DNA of 64,000 bases, taken from positions 2,976,001 to 3,040,000 of the forward strand of contig NZ_CP126307.1 in the NCBI RefSeq assembly GCF_030144325.1, in the 5' to 3' direction. The notes under the pieces are model-generated. The model made no database searches. It saw nothing but the letters and a program-made list of their open reading frames with translations, and had not been told where the DNA came from. A program made the translations under genes and the position numbers. Position 1 is the first letter of the stretch. Each line of letters opens with the position of its first letter. This stretch comes from Bosea vestrisii (GTDB lineage: Bacteria; Pseudomonadota; Alphaproteobacteria; Rhizobiales; Beijerinckiaceae). This document shows positions 26,334-36,382 of this stretch, piece by piece.

Positions 26334-27395
26334 TCAGCACGGCAGCAGCGCCCAATAATCGAAGTCGAGGACCACGCCGTCGGCGTACTGGTCGGTGTGC
26401 TTCAGCGGGTGCTCGTTGCAGGGCAGGTTCTTGGTCGCCACGAGGCGCAGGCGCAGCGCCCCGACATCCTCGCGCCCGGGAACCTCGGCTGCCTCCAGCA
26501 CTTCGCTCCAGGCGAAGACGGTATCGCCGGCGAACAGCGGCGAGACATGGCGTCCGGCATTGATCGCGGCGATGTGAAAGGCGTTGCCGAGTCCATTGAA
26601 GGAGAGCGCCCGCGCCAGGCTGATGACATGGCCGCCATAGATCAGGCGCTTGCCGAAGCGGGTCTCGCGCGCGCCATAGCCGTCGAAATGGACCTTGGCG
26701 GTGTTCTGGTAGAGCCGGGTCGCGATCTGGTGCTCGGCCTCCTCGACGGTCATACCGTCGACATGGTCGATGCGCTCGCCTGCCTGGTAGTCGCCCCAGC
26801 GGAAGGGTGAGCCGGCGAGCGCGTCATCATAGGCCGCAAGCTGGAGTGGCGGGCAGCCCTCGCCCAGCGCCTCCGGCGCGACGCTCTTCGGTAGCTCCGG
26901 CACCTGCTCGAACGCTGCCGGCGTACCAGGCTGGCGCTTGCGCACAAGCACCCAGCGGGCATAGCTCAGCACGATCTCATTGTGCTGGTTGCGGCCGATC
27001 GAGCGGACATAGACGATCCCCGCATCGCCGCCTGAGGTCTGTTTCAGCCCGATCACCTCCGACGTCGTCGAGAGCGTATCGCCTGGAAAGACCGGCTTCA
27101 GGAAGCGGCCATCGGCATAGCCGAGATTGGCGACGGCATTGAGCGAGATGTCCGGCACGGTCTTGCCGAAGACAATGTGGAAGACGAGCAGATCGTCGAC
27201 CGGAGCGGCCGGATAGCCGATCGCTTTGGCGAAGGCATCCGAGGATTGCACCGCAAAGCGCGGCCCGTAGAGCGCGGTGTAGAGCGAGACATCGCCGACC
27301 GTGACCGTGCGCGGTGTCGCGTGGACGATCGTCTCGCCAATTCGGAAATCCTCGAAGAAGCGGCCGGTACTGGTCTTGCTGGGCGTGTCGGACAT
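26334..27395 (-). CDS. Mesaconyl-CoA hydratase (MaoC-like double hotdog)
   Basis: The 353-residue protein has two MaoC-like hotdog domains in tandem and matches the mesaconyl-CoA hydratase family, which in the ethylmalonyl-CoA pathway turns mesaconyl-C1-CoA into beta-methylmalyl-CoA. Typical features are GRFFEDFRIGETIVHATPRTVTVGD at residue 10 onward, YTALYGPRFAVQSSDAFA, and in the second domain RFGKRLIYGGHVISLARALSFNGLGNAFHIAAINAG (both described by position). GGGAGAG lies eight bases upstream of the ATG. It follows the racemase-family gene by 68 nt and lies near a CitE-like lyase that could act next. The CoA substrate is inferred from the family. Confidence 0.87.
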   Translation of the reverse strand: MSDTPSKTSTGRFFEDFRIGETIVHATPRTVTVGDVSLYTALYGPRFAVQSSDAFAKAIGYPAAPVDDLLVFHIVFGKTVPDISLNAVANLGYADGRFLKPVFPGDTLSTTSEVIGLKQTSGGDAGIVYVRSIGRNQHNEIVLSYARWVLVRKRQPGTPAAFEQVPELPKSVAPEALGEGCPPLQLAAYDDALAGSPFRWGDYQAGERIDHVDGMTVEEAEHQIATRLYQNTAKVHFDGYGARETRFGKRLIYGGHVISLARALSFNGLGNAFHIAAINAGRHVSPLFAGDTVFAWSEVLEAAEVPGREDVGALRLRLVATKNLPCNEHPLKHTDQYADGVVLDFDYWALLPC

Positions 27396-27463
27396 CGGCT
27401 TGGCTCTCCCGGCGGGCCTTCATTGTGCGCTGCGGCGAGGCCCGCCGTAAAGCTGGTCCAGGC

Positions 27464-28192
27464 TTAGCGGAAGTCGCGCGGCCTGAGGCCCGCATGGAAC
27501 CAGGTGATCATCGAATAGATATCGTAGACCGGCAGCCCCGTCGCGGCCTGCACCGCCGCTGCATAGGGTGGCATGTTGGTGCATTCGAGCACGATGGCGC
27601 CGACTTCGGGATGGCGTGCGACCAGCCGCTGCGCCGCCTCGACCACGTCCCGCTCGGCGAGGTCGATATCCATCTCCTCCTGCTCGGCCCTGATCAGCAC
27701 GCGGAAGAATTCGCGGCCGTTCTCGGTGCCGGTGACCGGCGTGTCGACGGGGACGCCGACTGCCGCCAGATGCTGAGGCGTCAGCGTCGCCGCCGAGACG
27801 GTGACGAGGCCGACACGCTTGCCGGGAGGCAAGGTCGCCTGCACCCAGGGCACCTGCATCAGCGAGGAGGTCGCGACAGGCACGCCGACGGCCGCCGCGA
27901 GCTCCTGCTGAAACAGGGAGAGGAAGCCGCAATTGGTGGTGATCGCCTCGGCACCGAGGCGGACAAGCTCCTGCGCCGCCGCGATGAAGTCTGGGAGCAG
28001 CCCGGCCGCTCCCTTCAGCACCACCTTCTCCGGACTCGCGCCCGAGACGACCTTGTAGAGCACCGGAAAGGGCCAGGTCGCGCCATTGCCCATATCGCCG
28101 AGGATGCGCGGGAAGCGCGCCTCCAGCATCAGCACGCCGAGCGGCGCGCCATAGACCGCCTTGCCACCCTTGGCGATGCCCCGCTTGCTCAT
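27464..28192 (-). CDS. Aspartate/glutamate racemase superfamily enzyme
   Basis: This 242-residue protein belongs to the two-cysteine Asp/Glu racemase superfamily, which also includes hydantoin racemases and maleate isomerases. Both active-site cysteines are present: Cys88 in TTNCGFL and Cys204 in LECTNMPPY. The pseudo-symmetrical two-domain layout is visible. Its start overlaps the stop of the dehydratase gene by four bases (ATGA), so the two are translationally coupled. The substrate is not clear. An amino-acid or hydroxy-dicarboxylate role is suggested by the neighbour. Confidence 0.82.
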   Translation of the reverse strand: MSKRGIAKGGKAVYGAPLGVLMLEARFPRILGDMGNGATWPFPVLYKVVSGASPEKVVLKGAAGLLPDFIAAAQELVRLGAEAITTNCGFLSLFQQELAAAVGVPVATSSLMQVPWVQATLPPGKRVGLVTVSAATLTPQHLAAVGVPVDTPVTGTENGREFFRVLIRAEQEEMDIDLAERDVVEAAQRLVARHPEVGAIVLECTNMPPYAAAVQAATGLPVYDIYSMITWFHAGLRPRDFR

Positions 28193-29943
28193 GCAGTGAT
28201 CTCGGCGAGCTTGGTGAGGTCGATATTGGCGCCGCAGACCAGCACGCCGAGGCGCTCGCCCGGTTGCGGCTTGTAGGCGCCGCTGATCAGCGCGCCGAGC
28301 GCCGCAGCGCCACCGGGCTCGACCGCCAGGCGGAAATCACGCCACAGCACCCGCTGCGCCTCAACGATCGCTGCATCCGGCACCAAAGCGACATGGTCGA
28401 CCGCGTCCTTGCAGACATCATAGACCAGCTGCCCGACATTACGGGCGCCGAGCGAATCCGCCGCGACTGAAGCAACGGTCACCGTCACCGGCCCCTTGGC
28501 CTCGAGCGCGGCCTGCAGCGCCCGCGAGCCTTCCGGCTCGACGCCGACGACCTTGACGCTGCTGCCGGCGAACCAGGCGGCGATACCGGAGATCAACCCG
28601 CCGCCGCCGACCGCGACGAGCACGGTGTCGAGATCTGGCTCCTGGCTCTGCCATTCGCGGCCGAGCGTACCCTGGCCAGCGACCGTCTCCTTGGCGGAGA
28701 AGGGGTGGATTTTCAGTGCCCCGGTCTCGGCCACGAACTTGTCGCAGGCTGCCTGCGCATCGTCATACTGCGCGCCGCCGATCCGGACCTCGGCGCCGAA
28801 GCGGCGGATCGCCTCGACCTTCGCCGCCGGCGAGATCTCTGGCACGAAGATCGTCGCCTTCACACCGCGCTCTCCGGCAGCATAGGCGACGGCTGCGCCA
28901 TGATTGCCGCCCGATGCGGCGGCGACGCCGGCGGCGGGCACATCCAGCGAGAGCAGGTTGTTGAAGGCGCCGCGCGTCTTGAACGAGCCGGCATGCTGCA
29001 GGCATTCGAGCTTGAGCGAGACATCGGCGCGCGAGCCGAAGGCACCGGTGCCGAGGCGCATCACCGGGGTGGTGCGGGCATGTCCGGCAATGCGGTCGGC
29101 AGCAGCCTCGATCATCGGGCGCGGCACAGGCTTCTCTGTCATGACGGGATCCTGAACGAGGGAGCGATCCGTGACATAGGTCCAGATCGCGATAGGTAGA
29201 CCGTGGCTATCGCGTCCCGGCGGATCGGGAAAGGGCTTGCCGCGCCCGGCGGCAATGTGCCGGGCGACGACCAGCGCCGCGAGCGCGTCGAGCGCGTCGT
29301 CACGTTTGGCACCTTTGGGAGGAGGCGCCAGAATGCTCGACAGCGCGAACCCTTGCGCGCGAAGCAACTCCACGCGCTCCGCCTCGCCTGCCGGCTCCTT
29401 TTTCGCGAACTTGAGTGGGCGCTCTCGGTTCATCGACCAGAACGCGACTTCGGGATGTATCTCTTTGACGCGAGGGCCATTCTCAGGGAACTCGCGAAGC
29501 AGGCGGTCAATCTCCCGAATCTTGGGGAGGATCATAAAAGCCTGCCTGCTGAATGCCGCCTGTAATCCCGATGTTTGGCGTGCGATCCCGCAAGCAACGG
29601 TATGAGAATGCGTGATGTCCTCCATTCCGACGATGGGCCTGTCGACGGCATAGACCGCCGCTCGCGACGGGATGCTGAAGACTGATCCGCGGAGACGCCC
29701 TAACACGGCTCGAACGGCCTCCTCGGGGCCGCGCCCTCTCCCTTCTGTCCAATCGGGTAGCCCAATGGGCATGTCCACTGCGACGACGGACGGCGCACGC
29801 TTGTCGTTCAGGATCGCCGAGAAGTCTTGGAAGACCTCGACAGCTGGCGGCGTTTTGAAGTCGGCATCGCTGAACGCCGCGATCCAGCCCGCCTTGCAGC
29901 CGTCGACACCCGCAATCCAGCCCATCACAGCCCTGTCATCCAT
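28189..29943 (-). CDS. DUF429 domain joined in frame to a threonine/serine dehydratase-like PLP enzyme
   Basis: One open frame holds two proteins that are usually separate. The N-terminal part (about 29943-29190) is a DUF429 predicted RNase H-like domain: GWIAGVDGCKAGWIAAF, AVDMPIGLP, SIPSRAAVYAV and KRDDALDALAALVVA. The C-terminal part (from an internal ATG at 29142, 317 residues) is a fold-type II PLP enzyme like threonine dehydratase, with SFKTRGAFNNL (PLP lysine), AASGGNHGAA and AVGGGGLISG for the phosphate. The join has no stop codon. In the +1 frame a TGA overlaps the internal ATG as ATGA, so a single-base indel could have fused two coupled genes. The start is likely ATG 29943 or 29925. 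The dehydratase stop overlaps the racemase start. Confidence 0.78.
   Translation of the reverse strand: MDDRAVMGWIAGVDGCKAGWIAAFSDADFKTPPAVEVFQDFSAILNDKRAPSVVAVDMPIGLPDWTEGRGRGPEEAVRAVLGRLRGSVFSIPSRAAVYAVDRPIVGMEDITHSHTVACGIARQTSGLQAAFSRQAFMILPKIREIDRLLREFPENGPRVKEIHPEVAFWSMNRERPLKFAKKEPAGEAERVELLRAQGFALSSILAPPPKGAKRDDALDALAALVVARHIAAGRGKPFPDPPGRDSHGLPIAIWTYVTDRSLVQDPVMTEKPVPRPMIEAAADRIAGHARTTPVMRLGTGAFGSRADVSLKLECLQHAGSFKTRGAFNNLLSLDVPAAGVAAASGGNHGAAVAYAAGERGVKATIFVPEISPAAKVEAIRRFGAEVRIGGAQYDDAQAACDKFVAETGALKIHPFSAKETVAGQGTLGREWQSQEPDLDTVLVAVGGGGLISGIAAWFAGSSVKVVGVEPEGSRALQAALEAKGPVTVTVASVAADSLGARNVGQLVYDVCKDAVDHVALVPDAAIVEAQRVLWRDFRLAVEPGGAAALGALISGAYKPQPGERLGVLVCGANIDLTKLAEITA
29140..29153 (-). 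promoter_or_regulatory. Internal ribosome-binding site and ATG for the dehydratase part
   Basis: On the minus strand AGGA (29150-29153) precedes ATG (29140-29142) by seven bases, inside the joined DUF429/dehydratase frame. The dehydratase can therefore be made alone as a 317-residue protein (28189-29142), which is the normal family length. Confidence 0.55.
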
Positions 29944-30026
29944 CTTTTGCAGAACTGACATTGCATTGCGGCGCGATCTACTGTGCACTGCAGCGAACCC
30001 GGCGACCCTCAATCCGGAGAGACAAT

Positions 30027-30902
30027 ATGACCGATATCCGCCCGCGCCGCAGCGTCCTCTATATGCCGGGCTCCAATGCCCGCGCGCTGGAGAAGGCCCG
30101 CGAGATTGCCGCCGACGCGCTGATCCTCGACCTGGAAGACGCGGTCGCCCCGGACGCCAAAGAACTGGCGCGGAGCCAAGTCTGTGCTGCGGTGAAGGCC
30201 GGCGGCTATGGCAGGCGCGAGCTCATCATCCGCACCAACGGCATCGACACGCCCTGGTTCGACGCCGATCTCGCTGCCGCGACCGAAGCCGCGCCTGACG
30301 CGATCCTGATCCCGAAGGTCTCTTCGCCCGAGACGCTCATTGAGATCGGCCACCGTTTGACCGGGCTCTGGGCCAAGCCGGAAACGCAGATCTGGGCGAT
30401 GATCGAGACGCCGCTCGCCATCCTCGACTGCGAGAAGGTCGCCAGCGCGGCCCGCGATCCGGCGACGCGCCTCGCCTGCTTCGTCCTCGGCACCAATGAT
30501 CTCGCGAAGGAGACGAGGGCGCGCTTCGTGCCCGGGCGCGCGCCGATGCTGCCCTGGCTGACCACGGCGATCCTCGCCGCTCGCGCCCATGGCGTCGACG
30601 TCGTCGACGGCGTCTACAACGATCTCAAGGACGAGGCTGGCTTCCGCGCCGAATGCGAACAGGCCCGCGATCTCGGCTTCGACGGCAAGACCCTGATCCA
30701 TCCGAACCAGGTCGCCGTGGCGAACACCGTTTTCGCGCCGGAGGAGAGCGAGCTGACCCGCGCCCGCGCCATCATCTCGGCCTTCGCCGAGCCCGAGAAC
30801 GCCGACAAGGGCGCGATCCAGCTCGATGGCCGCATGGTCGAGCGCCTGCATGCCGAAATGGCCAAGCGGGTCGTCGCGCTGGCCGATGCGATCGCGGCCT
30901 GA
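30027..30902 (+). CDS. CitE-like CoA ester lyase (HpcH/HpaI aldolase / citrate lyase beta family)
   Basis: The 291-residue protein is a TIM-barrel lyase of the CitE family, which splits malyl-CoA, citramalyl-CoA or beta-methylmalyl-CoA. It begins RPRRSVLYMPGSNARALEKA and has ALILDLEDAVAPDAK with the Mg-binding acids near residue 40, then AMIETPLAILDCEKV near residue 125 and GFDGKTLIHPNQV near residue 218. GGAGAG lies just upstream of the ATG. It is divergent from the DUF429/dehydratase operon that ends in mesaconyl-CoA hydratase, so a lyase for beta-methylmalyl-CoA or a related C4-C5 ester is the natural guess. It is shorter than classical malyl-CoA lyases, so the substrate is uncertain. Confidence 0.85.
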   Translation: MTDIRPRRSVLYMPGSNARALEKAREIAADALILDLEDAVAPDAKELARSQVCAAVKAGGYGRRELIIRTNGIDTPWFDADLAAATEAAPDAILIPKVSSPETLIEIGHRLTGLWAKPETQIWAMIETPLAILDCEKVASAARDPATRLACFVLGTNDLAKETRARFVPGRAPMLPWLTTAILAARAHGVDVVDGVYNDLKDEAGFRAECEQARDLGFDGKTLIHPNQVAVANTVFAPEESELTRARAIISAFAEPENADKGAIQLDGRMVERLHAEMAKRVVALADAIAA

Positions 30903-30928
30903 CCGACCCGACAGAGTGCAGATACGAA

Positions 30929-30958
30929 AAAGGGCCGGGAGAAAGCTCCCGGCCCTTT
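30929..30958. terminator. Bidirectional intrinsic terminator between the CitE-like gene and atpC
   Basis: AAAGGGCCGGGAG and CTCCCGGCCCTTT form a perfect 13-bp stem around an AAAG loop. On the minus strand the stem is followed by a T-run (TTTTTCG), on the plus strand by TTTCC. It lies between the convergent CitE-like gene and the end of the atp operon and should stop both, most strongly atpC. Confidence 0.88.
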
Positions 30959-30984
30959 CCAATTCTTCCGATGCGACAGGCGGC

Positions 30985-31398
30985 TCAGGCGGCCTTGCGC
31001 TGCTCGAACACGCCCTTGAACTCGCGCAGTTGCACAAGCTGGTCGTGCAGGCGCTTCTTCTCGGCCTCGTCATGCGAGCCGGCATGGCGGGTCTCGGCGG
31101 TCAGGATTTCGGCATCGAGGACCGACTGGTCGACATCTTCGATGAAGCGGGCCTGCTCGGCGAGGATCGTAAGGCTCGTCGCGTTGACCTCGGCGAGGCC
31201 GCCCGAGACGAAGAATTCCTTGCCGTTGTTGGCGCCGGTCTGGACCAGGACGATGCCCGGCTTCAGCACGGCGACGACCGGCGCATGGCCGGCGAGCACG
31301 GTCATCTCGCCCTCGACCGACGGCACGATGACGCTGACGGCGTCGCCCGAGAACAGGATGCGCTCCGGCGAGACGAGTTCGAATGTGAAGGTGGCCAT
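30985..31398 (-). CDS. atpC: F1 ATP synthase subunit epsilon
   Basis: The epsilon subunit joins the rotor stalk and inhibits ATP hydrolysis. The 137-residue protein has the N-terminal beta-sandwich (FELVSPERILFSGDA, GEMTVLAGHAPVVAVLKPG) and a two-helix C-terminus with SHDEAEKKRLHDQLVQLREFKG. It is the last gene of atpHAGDC, separated from atpD by 126 nt that hold a palindromic repeat. Confidence 0.96.
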   Translation of the reverse strand: MATFTFELVSPERILFSGDAVSVIVPSVEGEMTVLAGHAPVVAVLKPGIVLVQTGANNGKEFFVSGGLAEVNATSLTILAEQARFIEDVDQSVLDAEILTAETRHAGSHDEAEKKRLHDQLVQLREFKGVFEQRKAA

Positions 31399-31418
31399 CG
31401 TATCTCTTTCCTCGGCTC

Positions 31419-31503
31419 GTCATGGTCGGGCTTGACCCGACCATCTCGAAAACCAGCGCCCTCTGGTCGGGAGATTCTCGGGACAAGCCCGAGAATGACG
31501 CCC
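31419..31503. repeat. Double-hairpin palindromic repeat, copy 3, between atpD and atpC
   Basis: ATGGTCGGG (31422-31430) pairs with CCCGACCAT (31436-31444), and ATTCTCGGG (31474-31482) pairs with CCCGAGAAT (31488-31496). The first stem differs from copies 2 and 4 (ATGCTCGGG) by a change on both arms that keeps pairing. Confidence 0.82.
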
Positions 31504-31524
31504 TTGATGACGCGAGTCGGAGCC

Positions 31525-33045
<1,521 letters not shown>

Positions 33046-33053
33046 TTAGGCGG

Positions 33054-33923
33054 TTAGAGCGCTTCCGCGCCGGAGATGATCTCGATCAGTTCCTTGGTGA
33101 TCATCGCCTGGCGCGAGCGGTTGTACAGCTGCGTCTGCTTCTTGATCATCTCGCCAGCGTTGCGCGTGGCGGAGTCCATCGCCGACATGCGCGCGCCCTG
33201 CTCGGAGGCGGCGTTCTCGAGGATCGCCCGCAGCACCTGCACCGTGAGGTTGCGCGGCAGCAGGGTCTCGAGAATCTCGCTCTCTTCCGGCTCGTAGTCA
33301 TAGACCGCGTCGGTGGTCTTGGCGCCAGCCGGGATCTCGGCCGGGATGATCTGCTGCGCGGTCGGGATCTGCGAGATCACCGACTTGAACTTCGAGAAGA
33401 ACAGCGTGGCGACATCGAACTCGCCATTGGCGAAGCGCGTCAGGATGTTCTGGGCGATCGCCTCGGCATTGGCGAAGCCGAGCTGCTTGAAGGCGCGCAG
33501 GTCGACGACTTCGATGATGTCGGCGGCGAACTGCCGACGCAGGATGTCGAAGCCCTTCTTGCCGACGCAGATGATCTTGACCGTCTTGCCCTCGGCCTTG
33601 AGCGCGTTTGCCTTGTCGCGGGCGAGACGGGCGATCGAGGAGTTGAAGGCGCCGCACAGGCCGCGCTCGGCCGTGCAGACCACGAGCAGCTGGACCTTGT
33701 CGGAGCCCGTGCCGGCGATCAGGCGCGGCGCGCTGCCATTGGCGAGGCCACCGGCAAGATTGGCCAGCACCGCCTCCATGCGCTCGGCATAGGGACGCGC
33801 GGCCTCGGCGGCCGACTGTGCCCGGCGCAGCTTCGCCGCCGCGACCATCTGCATGGCCTTGGTGATCTTCTGCGTCGCCTTCACCGAGGCGATGCGGTTT
33901 CTAAGGTCCTTCAGGGAGGGCAT
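33054..33923 (-). CDS. atpG: F1 ATP synthase subunit gamma
   Basis: The gamma subunit is the rotating central shaft. The 289-residue protein has the long N-terminal helix starting [36 protein letters not shown] (by position residues 1-36), the [14 protein letters not shown] stretch near residue 85, and the C-terminal helix with [21 protein letters not shown] and [24 protein letters not shown] sequence (here [19 protein letters not shown]). It lies between atpA and atpD, 101 nt after atpA. Confidence 0.97.
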   Translation of the reverse strand: MPSLKDLRNRIASVKATQKITKAMQMVAAAKLRRAQSAAEAARPYAERMEAVLANLAGGLANGSAPRLIAGTGSDKVQLLVVCTAERGLCGAFNSSIARLARDKANALKAEGKTVKIICVGKKGFDILRRQFAADIIEVVDLRAFKQLGFANAEAIAQNILTRFANGEFDVATLFFSKFKSVISQIPTAQQIIPAEIPAGAKTTDAVYDYEPEESEILETLLPRNLTVQVLRAILENAASEQGARMSAMDSATRNAGEMIKKQTQLYNRSRQAMITKELIEIISGAEAL

Positions 33924-33944
33924 TCGATCTCTATCCCCTACCCG

Positions 33945-34024
33945 TCATTGCGAGAAGCGCAGCGACGAAGCAATCCAGACGACTGGCGGAGCGAGGCTGG
34001 ATTGCTTCGCTCCGCTCGCAATGA
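33945..34024. repeat. Palindromic repeat filling the atpA-atpG gap
   Basis: TCATTGCGAG (33945-33954) mirrors CTCGCAATGA (34015-34024), and GAAGCAATCCAG (33967-33978) mirrors CTGGATTGCTTC (33997-34008). The unequal spacing leaves an internal bulge. This is a different repeat type from the CTCGGG family. It ends exactly at the atpA stop codon. Confidence 0.78.
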
Positions 34025-35553
<1,529 letters not shown>

Positions 35554-35554
<1 letters not shown>

Positions 35555-36126
35555 CAGCCGACCTCTTTCATGGCAAGACGAATAGAATTGAGCTTGGTTT
35601 TCAGGGACGCATCGACCATGCGCGAGCCCATCTTGACGATGAGACCGCCGATGATGGCCGGGTCGACCTTCACGGAAACGTCGACATCCTTGCCGGCGAC
35701 ATCCTTGAGGGTCGCGGCGATGTCCTTGAGCTGGGCGGCCGAGGGCTGCTCGGCGAGCGTGACCTCGGCGCTGACCACGCCCTTGGCTTCGGCGACCTTG
35801 GCGCGGAAGGCACGGATCATGCCCGGCAGCGCGAACAGACGGCGCTTGCTGGCAACGAAGCCGATGAAGTTGGCGGCGCTGCCGGAGATGCCGGCCTTGG
35901 CGGTGAGCGCGGCGACGGCGGAAACCTGGTCCTGGGTGGAGAAGGCAGGGCTTCCGATCAGGCGCTTGAGATCATCGCTCTCGGCGATCATCGCGCTGAA
36001 GGTGTCGAGATCCTTGGCGACGGCATCGACCGTCTTGGCCTCGCTGGCCAGTTCGAACAGAGCCGTGGCATAGCGCTCGGCTACGCCCGAGACAGGGGAT
36101 TGTTCCTGCGATCCGCCCTCGGCCAC
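35554..36126 (-). CDS. atpH: F1 ATP synthase subunit delta
   Basis: The delta subunit links F1 to the peripheral stalk. I start it at a GTG at 36124-36126, giving 190 residues ([27 protein letters not shown]), the family's normal length and N-terminus. Longer frames to 36186 or 36462 add low-complexity sequence with no similarity. The helical N-terminal domain and the C-terminal [27 protein letters not shown], typical of delta/OSCP, are present. First gene of atpHAGDC. The 256-nt gap before it should contain the operon promoter, but I see no convincing -35/-10 pair. Confidence 0.93.
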
Positions 36127-36382
36127 GCTCTCGCTCTCTCTTCCAGGGGACTGCTCCGGCGACCTTCTGACGAAGGTGGAGTGCATATCCCCGACGCTGC
36201 GGTGATCAAGCGCACGATGAGCCTGTTCCAGGGCTTTCGGCGCTTGGATTGCGGCGGTGCGATAGCATGGGGTTTCGGGGGCGCAACCGACGAAGTACCC
36301 GCCTCTCATGCTTTGGATGCGGTCGAAAGAAGCAGCCGGCGCAGGTGACGGCGGCCTGCACGCCCGCTCAGTGCGAATCCGG

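Noticed and set aside
36127..36382. atp operon promoter
   Set aside because: TTGCGC with GCTATC-like words can be picked out on the minus strand, but spacing and match are too poor to report as a promoter.
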